A DNA stretch of 64,000 bases, from contig JAKSZP010017318.1 in NCBI GenBank assembly GCA_022478985.1, forward strand, positions 62,001 to 126,000, read 5' to 3'. This stretch comes from Massospora cicadina (Eukaryota > Entomophthoromycota > Entomophthoromycetes > Entomophthorales > Entomophthoraceae). A program made the translations under genes and the position numbers. Positions 1-11,690 of this stretch are shown one piece after another. The notes beneath the pieces were generated by a model. It was not told the DNA's origin and ran no database searches. It worked only from the letters and a program-made list of their open reading frames with translations. Each line of letters starts with the position of its first letter. The stretch's first letter is position 1.

Positions 1-99
1 ACAGGGCTTGAACTCAAAACCTGCACTAGGGTGGAAGCAGTTTCACCTGAAAGGCTAACCTCCCTTTTTTATCTTTTATTACTTTTATTATTATTATAT

Positions 100-1300
100 T
101 TATTTTATATTATTATTATTATCTTTTCTCTCTTTCTTCATTTTTCTTTTTTTTGTGTTATATTTATTCCCTATGATACAGACAAAGGAACTTAGTGTGT
201 ACTCAATTAACAACCCAGCCGCCTTGATCCTTAATGGTATATATGCCTTCAGACAATCTCTCCAATAAAATAAATGGACCTTACCAAAGTAAGGCCAGCT
301 TGTGCGCGCGGCCTGTGCTATGAGTGTCAAAATATACTGCTAAGTATCCTTCCTTGAACTTAGTCACCGTAGATTGTTTAGCATTGTCATAGCTTCTCTG
401 AATAGTTTTTTGACTAATTACGTTTTGATAGGCTTCAGATTGCAACTTGATTAGGGTCTTCACTAGTTGCTCAGCATAATTGTTTGGGCTAATTGCTTCA
501 GTTGAACTGAGTACTGAATATAATGATGGAGGCAGAGCGGGCTGTCTACCATAAATAATTCAAAATGGAGAGTGGCCTGTGCTGCTGTGGTGGCAAATAT
601 TGTACGCAAACATGGTAGCACTAATTTAAGTAGCCCATTGCAAAGGCGCTAAGCTGCATTTTTGCATAATATGCCGACTAAAGTGCCATTTACTCATTCT
701 ACCATGCCATTAGTCTCAGGATGGTATGGTGTTGACAACACTCCTTTGATAGACATCAAATTATTTAACCATCATACAATCTGGGCAGTAAAATTCGTGC
801 CATTGTCCGTCAAGACCTTGTGGGGCACCCATGCTTATAAATAATAAAATCCATAATGAACTTGGAAGTAGTTGGAGCTCCAACGTCTCGAATTGCTTTT
901 GCTTCCACCCATTTTGTCAGATGGTTTATAGAAATAGTTATGTATTTATTGCCTAGGCTACTCACAGGCAAAGGGCCAACTACATTATTCAACATGGTAT
1001 GCCAAGCCCAGTTAGTTTGATAAAATGATATTTCACATTCAACTTCTTCTGCTTTAAAATTTGGCATGAATGACATTTATTAAGTATGTCTTGGATATAA
1101 AATTGCATGCAATTACAATAATAGCTCAATCAAATTAATTCTAGTGTTTTTGTCAATTCTCTGTACCAATTGGCATTGTGTGATTGTGTAATAATTTCCA
1201 TTTGGTCAGAAGGTTTTGGGTTTATTTGACGCTGCCCTTCAGGCTTAATTTTGTATAAAACTCCATTCTAATTTATCTGGTCTCAGTTAATGCTTTTTTT
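100..1300 (-). pseudogene. Integrase of element C
   Basis: The core is clearest at 810-1076, with NNVVGPLPVSSLGNKYITIS and HLTKWVEAKAIRD followed by FIMDFIIYKHGCP, the usual Ty3 integrase core. The first catalytic Asp (usually S-x-D-x-V/M-G) is Asn here. Downstream parts to about 280 read only in pieces across frames. The final 100-180 stretch is simple TTA/TTAT-rich sequence. Confidence 0.75.
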
Positions 1301-1367
1301 AATTGCTTTTTGTACAACAGGTGGCTCATCTACATGCTTTTAAGTAATCAATTTTTCATGAAGCTCA

Positions 1368-1800
1368 TCAGCCAAACTTCTCAAGGCAGCTACAATAGGA
1401 AGTCGTTGTAATACATCTGCATTTTGATGGGCTGCTCCAGCAATGAATAATTTCATAATCATACGCTTGTAATCTCAGAGCCCAGCGGACTAATTGTCCC
1501 TCAGGTTCCTTGAGATTGTGGAGCCATTGTAATGAGCTGTGATTCATCACTACTTAATACTTGGTGCCATGAATGTAAACCTGAAATTGTTTACAAGCAT
1601 AGATGACAGACAGACATTCTTGCTCAGTCACTGTATAATTACGCTCCTGCTTATTCAGCATCCTGCTGCAATAAGAGATTGGTTGCTCCTCCCCATTATC
1701 CCCAATCTGAGATAGCACACCACCAAAAGCAGTCAACAAGGCGTTAGTTTGTATGATAAAAGTCCTGCTAAAATCTAAGTATCAGAGGATAGGTGCCATG
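1368..1800 (-). pseudogene. RNase H of element C
   Basis: Two adjacent open pieces (1554-1739 and 1368-1550) carry the Ty3 RNase H signature: TNALLTAFGGVLSQIG, then ERNYTVTEQECLSVIYACKQF, then MNHSSLQWLHNLKEPEG. The first catalytic Asp (usually TDAS) and the later one (usually TDHxSL) are both Asn. The Glu in TEQE is kept. Confidence 0.85.
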
Positions 1801-1879
1801 CTCATTTTAATTTGAAAGCCTCAAAGGCTTGTTGGTACTCATCTGCCCAACAAAAACGAACTCCTCCTTGTAGTTAATG

Positions 1880-2690
1880 GAATAGGGGCATAGCAATTTT
1901 TGTGAACCCTTCTACAAATCTTCAATAGTATCTTACCATGCCTAAGAATACTTGGACATCCCTCATACTCATCAGAGGTTGAATTTCATTAATTGTTATA
2001 CCTTTTGAAGTTGAGGCTGCAAGCCCTTGGAATCAATGATGAACCCAAGGTATATCAAATATTCTTTAAAGAATTGACATTTTCAAGGTTTTATCTTCAG
2101 ATTGGCCTTCAACAGCCATTTGAACACTTGTTCAAGGTGCTAAAGATGTTCAGAAACGCTTGCAAACTGACATTGCTATTATCCAGGTACTCCAATATGC
2201 AGTAAAATTTAAGGTCCCCCAAAATTGTGTCCATTGGGCGCTGAAAGGTTGCTGGAGCATTGCATAGCCCCTGTGGCATGCACGTCGGTTCAACAGCCCT
2301 TGAGCAGCAATTATAGCGCACTTCTCCTGCTCCTTTTGAGGCAGTTCAATTTGCCAATATCTGTGATAAGGTCCATTGAGTAGAATACTTCGCCCCTCCC
2401 AGACAGTCCAGAGCATCATCAATTCTGGGCAATGGATATAAATTATTTTTTGTGATGACATTGAGGCATTGATAATCAATTAAAACTCGATTGCTGCCTT
2501 CTTGTTTCTTTATGATTAAAATGGGGCTGGCCCACGGGCTTTTAGAGGGCACAATAATTTTAATTATCAGCAGTTTATCTAGCTCTTCTCTGTATATTTT
2601 GTTGCTAGACATGGGGCGCCGGATTGGCCTAACTTTAATAGGCACATGGTCCCCAGTGTCAACAAAATGCTGCTTTTGCACAACCTAAAT
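1880..2690 (-). pseudogene. Reverse transcriptase of element C
   Basis: RT blocks in order on minus: PSKSPWASPILIIKKQEGSN near 2560, then the Y-CLNVITKNNLYPLPRIDD finger/palm block, PQGLCNAPATFQRPMD near 2260, and the active-site strand as EYLDNSNV near 2190. The last should be YxDD, so the second Asp has become Asn. Several frames are needed to follow the domain. Family assignment to Ty3/gypsy is secure. Confidence 0.85.
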
Positions 2691-3320
2691 CTTGGTCATC
2701 TTTTTGTAAAATTTTGAAGTATTATTCAAACAATTCTAGTGCTTCATCCTTCTGTTGTTCTAATAATCCAGTAAACAATTCTCAAGGAATTACACTATGT
2801 GCTCTTGGCTTTTGGTCTGTAAACTGAACTCAGATAAGTTTCCAAATTCAACAGCTGATTTCAATATATAACCTCAGAATCAGATGAATATATATGACTA
2901 CTTGATATTCCTTAACCTTAATACTTCAGCTGGTCAAATTTGCTAATAGAACATCGATTTCCTCGTGCCCTGGTATGAGTATTCCAGGCGCACACTAGAT
3001 TCCATTTGAGAACAATTCCAGGGGATAAAACCTCCTTGTATAGTTATTCTGGAATATCCAGCATGGTCCCAGTCCTCATAACCAGTTGATGGCCTGGAGC
3101 TATTGTCACATCCTTATTCACATGTAGAGGTATTCCTCAATTTTTGTTTATGGTAGTTGGCATAGGACGGCTTCAATTTCCCTGCTAAATATGTCCTACT
3201 GGCATTATCCCATTGGCATAAGATATATTAATATAGTTTCTGAGACAACTTTAAAGCTTTGTGTTGTAATTAGAGTAATAAATTGGAAGAGATTGGCCCA
3301 ATATATATCAAGATTTTCTC

Positions 3321-3680
3321 TTAAAATTGCATGAGATACCATAAGTCCATAAAACTAGTACCAATTAATATGTCATAATTAGCATTTGGAAGCACTATTG
3401 CGGGTGCAGCTACTGCCAAAGCTCCAAAGTGCAGTGGCATGGCGCTGTAAGCTCCTTCACTCTTAGTGCTGTTTAGGCCCATGGTCCTATATTCCCCAAT
3501 GGTGGTCAATGTCCAAGCAATTTTTACTTTCTTTACCAACTTCGTGGAAACAATTTTCACAGGTGATCCACTTTCAACAATAGCTACAACTTTGACCTTG
3601 TTTGACCAGAATTTTCACATAAGTGCACTCAGAGTAGTAAGAATCGATAGATTTTACTAAGTGAATAAGGATAGAATCCA
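3321..3680 (-). pseudogene. Aspartic protease of element C
   Basis: Retropepsin-like domain that would cut the Gag-Pol polyprotein. The readable frame has VVAIVESGSPVKIVS in place of the expected D-S/T-G motif, so the catalytic Asp is Glu. It continues through GAYSAMPLHFGALAV and DILIGTSFM, which match the same segment in G (50228-50628) and B. It ends in a stop before RT. Confidence 0.75.
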
Positions 3681-3899
3681 GGGAGTTAAGAGTGTGCTTC
3701 AGAGTATTTTCAATACTGAGACATTCATCGATGAATGTGTCAATTGGAATAGCTTTATTCACCCCTTTCAAGCTTGGGGTATCTGCTGCATTGCTCAGCT
3801 CTTCACCTGGAATATTCTCAAGTATTTGTTGCACATATGGTTTAGTGACTACTTCAGAGGCTTCAGGTATGACAACCTTACTCTGAGAGTAAGTTACCG

Positions 3900-6125
3900 C
3901 AAGTACAATTATAGAATCTTCATTGAATACTAAATAGAATTTGTTTTATCATTAAACGAGGCCCCATGACCTGCACACTCCTGTCAAATTGGTCTGGACT
4001 TGTGTTTCTGGCACAATAGAGTGTCCCGCATCTATTGTGCTTGTTCTTTTCCCTCCTCCTGTGCGTTATTGGGAAGGACTACATTGACATTATGCTGTCA
4101 GCATTGGAAAGCAAAGTGTCCTTTATGATTGCAGTTATAGCAGGTAATCTCATTCATTGGGCGTGGGGCCCTTGTATGTATTTTTTCTCAGTTTTCACAG
4201 GAGGATCACTGTCAATCTTCTTATTGGTTTTATAGGGTTTTACAGCAGAGGCAGCAGGTCCTGATCTGTACTCGTTATTAGGAAGGCTGTAATTTTGTGA
4301 CCATCTACACAAATAATCAACCAACATAGATGTTGCGAGGCTTACACAAAAGCAGGCAATATAGTGTTTGCCAAATTTTTGTAAGGTTGTACTGCATGTT
4401 GTAGTGCAATCTTAGCGTAAAATTGACTAAAGCCTTTGTGCCTAGCAGAACTTGAGCTTTATGATAGAATCAATCCATAAATTTTTCAACTGCTTCATCT
4501 TTCTCAAATCAAATTTTCATAAAATTAGATTTTCTAGTTGACATTCGCTCTGGACCTCCAAAATAACAAAGCACAGCCTCTTTGACTTTGATGTAGGTTG
4601 GGTTTTTGTCAATGTGAGGCATAATCAACTCAATTATCCACTTATCCAAGCAGTTGATCATAATGGTTACTTTGTTACGGCCACTGGCCCCATACGTGGC
4701 CATTTCAAAGCGTTTGACAAATATGGTTATAATTCCATTCTTGTCAAAAGCAGGCAGGTTCGCTGGTTTTTAATTATCATTTTCCCATCCATGGGTATCG
4801 CAATTACTTCTTTGAGCTTGAGCCAGGCGTACTAGGGCGTTGGGGCATTGTATTATGGGTTGAGGTGTTGGGGTTAACCAAAGCAACCATATTGCTAGGC
4901 ATTTGTCAATGTGGCCCAGCGTCCATTTCAAGAGCTACTTCTGAAGTTTCGTCCTCATGATATTTGAATGGTTTTCAGTTAAGTGGTTTGTGGCACACTG
5001 ACAACATTCATCATCCAAAGCACAGATTTGATCGTTGATTGCATTTTCCTAATTGACAAGATTTTGTTACTTAACTTTAATTTTGCAATCTACTCATGCT
5101 AATTAGTAGTTTATAGAGAAAGGTGGAAATTACTTGGTCCTTTTCCTTAATTGCCTTCTTGCACTGGTTTACTTCTCCATGAAGAATAATGTTTGATTCA
5201 TTGATAGTGGTAAAATCCTCATCAAGATTTTTGATCTGTCAATTAAAACAATTAATAAAGTATTGATTTTTTCATTCACAACCCATTGGCCTTCGAAATT
5301 GTGTGTGCCAGTAGTTGCTTTTTTAGTGTATTTATCCTTTACCTGCGAAATTTGGGTGCTCAGTCATCAATGCTGGTCACAAAAAATCGTTATGGTTTAG
5401 TTGTGCCTCTTGGGCTTTGTGATAAAGCATCATTAACTCCAAAGCATTATTGGAAGTCTGAGTAATATTTGTTAACCTAAGAAACAGTAATTCCTCTTTC
5501 TTCTGAGAAATTGTTAATGATTAATTGTAATTTTTCTTTTTAGTCCTTGTGCTAATTCTGCTACCCAGTCATTAGCTCAAGTGGCTAGATTATAGTTTGA
5601 TTTTAAACTAAAATGGACCTCAACAAAGTTGGCTTCTAATTGCTCTTTCAAGATTTGGCCCACCTGGCTGGAGTTGTGTGAGAAGTTTACCAACTTGGTA
5701 ATGTCCGCGTGATGGCGGGCAATTGTATCTGAGAATTTCTGGAGGTGTGTGTACAAGTTCAAATAAAGATTTATGTGATATTCTATATCCCAATTAAATT
5801 GTTTTTGATTTGAGCTAAGCTCAATTGATGATGAGCTAGATCACTTATCCACAACACATCTTGCTATCATTTATAATAAAAAAGGTTTGCCAATATTGTT
5901 CGCAGGCCATTGTCCCATTTGATACCCTCTTAACAACTGATGTTTAAGATGTTCCAGTCCTTCATGTGAAATGGGTTTATTGCAGTAGGTTATAATGGGT
6001 ACATCATTACAATTAATCTGGGACGCAGTCATTTCAGTATTCCCATTGGGCCCATTAATGGTTCTGAATAATTGATTGGGATTGCTCACCTGCTCAGTAT
6101 GGTCACCATCTGCCTTCCCAGCCAT
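3900..6125 (-). pseudogene. gag: gag of element C, with zinc knuckle
   Basis: Gag builds the particle and packages element RNA. The first ATG after the primer site is at 6125. A coiled-coil-like stretch is readable at 5577-5762. The central Gag domain is at 4509-4703 and contains VKEAVLCYFGGPERMS, typical of retrotransposon Gag. A complete CCHC knuckle, CYNCNHKGHFAFQC, lies at 4101-4142 and is the best preserved part. Many stops and shifts separate these pieces. Confidence 0.75.
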
Positions 6126-6134
6126 GAGCGCCAC
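6121..6134 (-). promoter_or_regulatory. Primer binding site, element C (decayed)
   Basis: The minus strand reads TGGCGCTCATGG a few bases inside the LTR, matching most of the TGGTGCTCACTACAGG site seen in elements A and G. It would prime minus-strand DNA synthesis from a tRNA 3' end. Confidence 0.5.
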
Positions 6135-6137
6135 TCC

Positions 6138-7009
6138 TGAAGGTTTTAACCTACTTCAGTTTGGCTGGTTCTTCTTCAGTATGGTGGAGTTTTGAGCATA
6201 TATTGTATGGCAACAATAGACCAGACGGTGACAATAGTTAAGATATGACTCCTTAATAACACTTGAAGCCACATTCTTCTGTCATTACTTGAACAATGCA
6301 CGCTTCCCTGATACCTCTGATCCAAAAAAATTCTCAACTTAATAAAACATAAAGTATTATATAAAAAAGCTTATTAATTAATCTATGAACTTGTGGTAAT
6401 ATTTGTTTGTACTTTAATATTATCAACTTGGAGATAATTTATAGGGTTCAATGTTCACCTCATCCTAGCCATGACGCCACATTTTCAATGGCACTTGGCC
6501 AGAGGAACATATAATAAGTTATTTGAGAGCTTACAAGCCTTTTGACTCAGGGCTTCTCACATGGCCTCAGGGTCTGTGTCAAATTCAAAAATATTCTCAA
6601 GGCAGCGTTTCTGACGCATCTGCAAATAGCTGAACTGATGCTCTTCTCAAGCAATTGGCAGAGCATACCAAGGTGATTCATACCACTAATTAGTAATTAA
6701 TTTTGATCAAAAACTCGATGACATCAAAAACTAATCTTGAAATAGACCAACAAAGCCCTCATTCCTGAGTCATCAACTTGACTATTATTATTAAGTTGGA
6801 CCTACCCAACAAAGCCCTCAGGCCCATGACATTATAGTCAAATATTATTAAGTGGAATTTCTAGGACATGGATTCCAAGCTTTGCATAAGTATATGATAT
6901 TCCTGATCCACAATCATTGATATCTGATATTATTACTAATAAATTAAGCTTGTTATCATTATTATGTCCCTAATGATATAGATGATTAGGTCCAGTCAAC
7001 TACTCAACA
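6138..7009 (-). repeat. 5' LTR of element C
   Basis: Bounds are inferred: read on minus it starts TGTTGAGTAG at 7009, just where J's protease frame breaks off, and ends TTCA at 6138, next to a primer-site-like sequence. The length of 872 bp equals both LTRs of element G, though the sequence differs. The partner LTR is outside the window, so these limits are not confirmed by comparison. Confidence 0.6.
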
Positions 7010-7279
7010 CCAGCCATCCCATATTCTTTTTCTGAATCAAGTATGGAGCTATTCTTATTTTTTTTGGTAAGTAAGGAGGAAATAACATTATCTGGGGAAC
7101 AGTTGTCAATAACCAGGACTTTACCCTTATTTATGACTACCTCTACTTGAACAATCTAGTATTAAACTGTGAATTAACATCTAGTAAACTATTATTAGGG
7201 ATTTGTAGCGAAGTAAGTGGAATTTTGCCGCAGCCAAGCTTGAGTCTGTTCTATGCATTCAAAAGTTTTATCTTCCAAT
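7010..7279 (-). pseudogene. Element J: protease and end of Gag, left fragment
   Basis: Between C and A the minus strand carries host sequence of an older element J. Near 7279-7195 a frame joins, across A, with the frame ending in FSSMKSQA on the other side of A, and closes with NSTYFATNP and a stop. Near 7130-7010 a protease-like frame reads VLVIDNCSPDNVISS then SEKEYGMAGVE. The catalytic triplet is D-N-C instead of D-S/T-G. The frame stops exactly where C's LTR begins. Confidence 0.6.
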
Positions 7280-7284
7280 GCTTG
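7280..7284. repeat. Target site duplication GCTTG, left of element A
   Basis: GCTTG precedes the left LTR of A and recurs at 14905-14909 right after the right LTR. Five-base duplications are usual for Ty3/gypsy integration. Confidence 0.8.
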
Positions 7285-8431
7285 TGTTGGGATTTTTTCC
7301 CATATTCCCAACCTGCTAGATTACCTGGAGTCGCTAAGGGAAAATTCCCTAAGGCGAAGTGAACCAGAAATTGGTTGGCCCAAGTTTCAGAGAAATATGT
7401 TTGGGGGATTTTGGGATATTCAACTGGTCATATCTGTCAGGGATTGATCCAGATGAATACCTAAGATCTCATCGGGCGGAGTGGCTGATGAAATAGGGGC
7501 ATCTGATAGTGATTAACTATCAGGTGTACTGATTGGGATTGGTCAGGTTTCATTACCAAATGATTGAGAATGAAGAGTGAGTTGCGAGGCGAGTGATGCT
7601 GCCTGCAACTAGTGAATTGATTAGTTGGTGAAGTGACCTGCCATAATGAGTAATAAGTCCCATTACCTAAGCAGGGCGCTAGCCAATTATGGTTGATTCG
7701 CTTGGATTGAAAGGAAAATGTTAGGGACACATTTTCCAACTCTTTCTATTTGAGGTCTTGAGGATGTCCAACAACGGAATCCTAGCCAGGATGGGGAAGA
7801 CAATCGCTGCTGAGACAAGGAAGGGTGATTCAATGGTAATAGCTGTCATTTCATTAAAGAGGTGTCAACTGAGGGTTAGACAGCTGAATCCCCTACTATA
7901 TAATTCCCTAGGATTTACTATAATAAACACATTATTTTTGACGATATTATTATCAACATTATTATCTACAGTAATATTGTCAGTTTGGCGTATAGTTAGA
8001 CTATCAGCTTCTATTGTGTCGTTACATCTCAAGGATATTATTGCAGAAGGCAATAATTGGAAGACTATCAGAGAGAAGAGTAAAGATTGATTGGGGATCT
8101 AGAGATGAAGGAACCACAAACAGGGATAGCTGCCAACTATGTGTTGGGTGAAGAGAGACTGTCACCGGGGTATCTTAATGAATATTGTGTGGACAAGAAT
8201 ATAGGGAACGAATCCCTATGAGTACAACTTACAGAGTATTTAATTGGAAGTACTGGCCAAAGCGTTGATCCTAATAACAGTTCCATAAGAACTACAGATA
8301 TTAGTCCCCATTACTATTATCAATAATACATTCTATACAATGTGACAAAGTGCACAAGGAAATTGAACCTGTGCAGTAAAAAGGTTACTGGGTTGACAGC
8401 TGATAATCAACCACTTAAGTATGTTTTTACA
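7285..8431 (+). repeat. 5' LTR of element A
   Basis: Starts TGTTGGGATTTTTTCCC and ends TTTTTACA. A TATA-like TACTATATAATT lies near 7897, and an AATAAA about 25 bases later could be a polyadenylation signal. It matches 13758-14904 over its length, by eye a little above 90%. Confidence 0.9.
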
Positions 8432-8434
8432 AGT

Positions 8435-8452
8435 TGGTGCTCACTACAGGGG
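8435..8452 (+). promoter_or_regulatory. Primer binding site, element A
   Basis: TGGTGCTCACTACAGGGG begins four bases after the LTR. The same 18-mer is found on minus at 52218-52235 in element G. Confidence 0.8.
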
Positions 8453-8459
8453 TAGTTGA

Positions 8460-9350
8460 GTAAAGAATCTATTTTAATGTCATACAAAGAAGATGATTCT
8501 AATTTTGGAAATATGTTACTGAAGGAAGTAACGAAGATAGAACGTGAAGAGGATCATGTTCAGTGGCGTTCACCCAGCTCAGCAGTGGAGTTCTGAGTGA
8601 AGCCAAATGAAGATACTCAATTTCAGGAAAAGAAGTTGCAGCCTAGATATGGAACTATCTAGTGCTGCAAGGAAACCAGTTCCAACGGACATCTACTTGA
8701 GATGAAGAGTAACAGCAGGGCCAACTCGGGTTTAAATTGAGTCCACTGAAAATAGTCCTGAGGAACAGCAGGATCAACTCAGGTTGAAATTGGATCCGCT
8801 CTAAATAGTCCTGAGGAGTGAGTGTTTAGATGAGGAATTGGACAAAAAATAAGAAGCAATCAATCTGGAGAATAGGATTGCCATACTAATGAAGAGATGA
8901 AGTCAAAATAGGAAATGATTGATCCAAGATAGTGGAGGAAATTGTTTGCCTTAATAACACTCAACCACTAATCAGAGGTTACTGGAGACAAGTTCATCAA
9001 TTCAGGAGAAATTGGATGAAGCTAACGAGGCCAGAACGACCTGTATAATTAAGGATAGCCACGAAGGCTGAAAATCGTTTTCAGGAGAAAAACTAGCTGG
9101 ACCATTAGGTGAAACTGTTGGCTGATGAGATATGAAGATTCAAAAGCATCAGATGCAGAATAAGAGATGAAATTAGGGCCTGTTGGAAGATTTTCCAGTC
9201 AGGATTAAAGGACTAATTCAGGAGAATTACCTGAAGTCAGGTAAGTATGGCCTATACATGAGGAGAGAGTGCTGCTGGTCATATAGGGGGAAAGGTCAAT
9301 ACTAATTGGTAGTATTGAACATAAGAGAAAATAGTTGCAGTATTCCAAGC
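8460..9350 (+). pseudogene. Gag remnant of element A
   Basis: No long frame remains. The stretch around 8590-8700 aligns with the region after Gag in B near 42200-42290 (both share a GCCxAGATxTGGAAC-like block), so most of Gag and protease has been deleted. Two 53-base direct repeats occur at 8711-8816. From 8820 to 9350 I see only purine-rich sequence full of stops. Confidence 0.45.
8711..8816 (+). repeat. 53 bp tandem duplication
   Basis: Two copies, 8711-8763 and 8764-8816, both beginning AACAGCAGG and ending AATAGTCCTGAGG, differ at several bases. The unit length is not a multiple of three, so it would shift any frame through it. Confidence 0.8.
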
Positions 9351-9351
9351 G

Positions 9352-9540
9352 GACCTCTGATCCATTAAATGGTTATGTCCTGAGATTTTGGTCAAGTCTC
9401 AGAAGGGGACCACTGTACCAAATGGTTTGTTAAAATCTTAAGAGGATAAGATTTTTAACCATGATGACTGGTAGGTCTAAGTACCCAGGACCCAGTTTGG
9501 ATGAAGGGGAAAAGAAGGACCTCTGAGTCTGTTGTAGGTT
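9352..9540. repeat. Hairpin repeat array, first copy in element A
   Basis: Imperfect units built on GGACCTCTGA-CCA followed by TGGTTA-GTC-like arms, with GTACCCAGGACCCAGTTTGG near 9480. The same motif series follows the integrase at 11690-11895. Each unit is semi-palindromic and could fold. Here it lies upstream of the remaining pol piece, so the A-family 3' motif is duplicated within A. Confidence 0.6.
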
Positions 9541-9599
9541 GCAAATTTCATTGCAAAAGAAAAAAATACAAAAAATATATAAAACATATAAAATACTGA

Positions 9600-9950
9600 T
9601 TTTATGGTCTATGAGTTTCAGACCTAAGAAGTGACCAGAAATCCCAACAGCTGAATGGAGGAAATTCCACCCTCAATGAGATGATATTATTGGCTAGGGT
9701 AACTGAGAGCATCAACCTATTGGTTGAATAAGAGCAACTCGCTGACCTGTCAGAAGGCCATCAAGAGGAGGTGCTCGAATTTTGAAAAGTATTGGAGAGT
9801 ATTCACCCAAAATATGACCAGGATTTGGGATACACAAGAAGTGATTCACAAGGTCATACTGGGGAAAATCTGCCAATCTGGACGAAATGAGATTGCTGGC
9901 ATGAGTGCCAAGAGTATCAATCCATTAGAAGATTTATTCAGGACTTTGCC
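9600..9950 (+). pseudogene. Pre-RT fragment and RT deletion joint, element A
   Basis: The text up to about 9890 aligns with the segment before RT in B (44200-44480), including the GGTAACTGAGAGCATCAACC block. It then jumps to GAAGATTTATTCAGGACTTT, which in B is at about 45185, after RT. About 700 bases holding the RT fingers, palm and YxDD box are therefore missing in A. Confidence 0.65.
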
Positions 9951-9984
9951 TGAAAAGCCAAGCCTTTATTTCATTTATTAAAGG

Positions 9985-10480
9985 ATCTGAAAAAAGGAAT
10001 CATATGGAATGAAGAGGCCCAGGACTCCTTCAATGAGTTACACCGGTATTTGATAGATTTGCTGATTCTGAAATATCCTAATTTTAATTGGAAGTTTATC
10101 ATTTTAACCAATGCTTTGTTGACAGCGATCAGCGCCATACTGAGCCAAGTAGACAAACTTGGGGATGAGCATCCGGTGGCATATGTGAGCCAGACACTCT
10201 CAGCTGCTGAGAGGAATTACACCATGACTGAGCAGTAATTCCTTAAGGTCATATACTCATGCAAGCAGTTTCAAGTGTACATCCACAGAATGCACTTTAA
10301 GGTGGTGACGGACCACTATTTGCTGCATTGGCTGTACAATCTAAGAGAACTGGAAGGAGACTGGCCCAATGGGCACTTAAGCTTCAGGCTTATGATTATG
10401 AGATAGTCCACTGAGTGGGGGCTTCTCACCAGAATGTGGATGGCTTATCACAGTTGCCAATGTCCAGTTGGTATACCCGC
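9985..10480 (+). pseudogene. RNase H of element A
   Basis: Open piece 10050-10238 reads FIILTNALLTAISAILSQVD and then AAERNYTMTEQ before a stop. Beyond it, KVIYSCKQFQVYIH and VVTDHYLLHWLYNLRE are readable. The first catalytic Asp is Asn, while the TDH Asp is kept. In B the first position is still Asp (IIQTDALLMAIG near 45365). Confidence 0.8.
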
Positions 10481-10639
10481 AGGTGGATAAGCTATTCCAG
10501 AGAATGGTTGAAGGAAGAATCAGGGACGAGTCTCAAGAAATCCAAGGTGTGCTTCAAAAAACAATGGAAAACACCGAGAATATGGATGGACAAGTATTCA
10601 AGACAATTAACGGGAAGCGGCTATGATTCCTGCTTCTGT

Positions 10640-11690
10640 CAGAAAAAGCAGCAATAGTACAATTAGCTCATAAGGTTGTCAGGCATGGAGGCCTGAGGAA
10701 AACAACTGACCATATTTTCCAGTATTATTACTGGGAATTGATCAACTATGATGTCACGGATCATCTGGCTTGTTGCGTGGAGTGCCAGCTGCACAAACCA
10801 CAAAAGAATACAACTGGATATTGACTGGTCCATCCTGTATTTGCCTGGCACACGTGTCCATCAATGTGATGGGACCTCTGGCAATGAGCACAGGGGGAGT
10901 CAAGTACATCATAGTTGCCATCAACCATCTGATAATATGGGTCAAAACGAAGCCCTAACTAGAGTAGACGCTACCAGTACTGTGAGATTTATCCTGGATC
11001 AAGTAGTATACTGGCATGGATGTCCACAAGTCCTGCTGAGTGACAATGAGACCAACTTCACATCTCATGTGATCCTGAGGTCAAACGAAATAATGGTGAT
11101 CTGAGGAGTTTTGTCAGTACCATACTAGCCAGAGATGAATGGACTGGTAGAACGGGTCAATGGGACACTGGCCGCGACACTGAGGAAGCTAGTCACAGGG
11201 AGAACTTCCACGTGGGGAATGTACCTGAGTTTGGTGACATTCGCCTACAACATTAGTCATCATTGGCGATGGGAAAGATGCCATTTGAATTATTATAAGG
11301 AAGAAAGGCCATGTTGCTGCCAATATTATATTCCGTGGTGAACTTACATTGGGAATGAGTACTGAGAAATACTTAAACTGACTGACAAATATCCTGATTG
11401 ATATGCAATTGCAAGAATTTGATACAACCTTGAAAAAAAGGATACAAGCGAAATCAATGGATGACAAAAACCAAACGGCATTAGAATAATATTGAATAGA
11501 GGAAAGAGTCGCCTATTGTGATATGCATGGTTTTGGATGAAGAAACAAATTAGATGCATTGTGGTCAGGTCCACATGAAATTATCACCAAGATGGCAACT
11601 GATGCTTACTCCATCAAGAATCTCTTGGATGGAAAGGTGTAAATCGAGTCCTTGCTAAGTATCTAAAGCATTGGATCGAGGAAAAAAAAG
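10640..11690 (+). pseudogene. Integrase of element A
   Basis: The HHCC zinc domain is readable (HKVVRHGG, then CCVECQLHKP). The core has HVSINVMGPLAMSTGGVKYI, where the first catalytic Asp is Asn, then VLLSDNETNFTSHVI with the second Asp and MNGLVERVNGTLAATLRKL with the catalytic Glu. The C-terminal part continues to about 11690 through several shifts. The fit to B's integrase is close. Confidence 0.85.

Larger units (their letters stand above)
1..7009 (-). mobile_element. Element C: Ty3/gypsy LTR retrotransposon, 3' end outside window
   Basis: On the minus strand the order is 5' LTR, primer site, Gag, protease, RT, RNase H, integrase, the Ty3/Metaviridae order. All parts are broken by stops and shifts, so it is dead. 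The 5' LTR ends at 7009 in CAACA, immediately followed by coding sequence of another element's protease (J), so C appears inserted into J. The 3' LTR lies left of the window, so a target duplication cannot be checked. Confidence 0.85.

Noticed and set aside
60..180. TTA/TTAT-rich run as a microsatellite of interest.
   Set aside because: Low-complexity sequence is also found after integrase in A and B. Nothing sets this one apart.
7758..8090. 110-codon open frame on plus.
   Set aside because: It lies wholly in the A 5' LTR. The 3' LTR copy does not keep the frame, so it is a chance opening.
9352..9540. Regularly spaced short repeats resembling a CRISPR array.
   Set aside because: Units are imperfect, semi-palindromic, few and without unique spacers of even length, and the setting is a eukaryotic retrotransposon.
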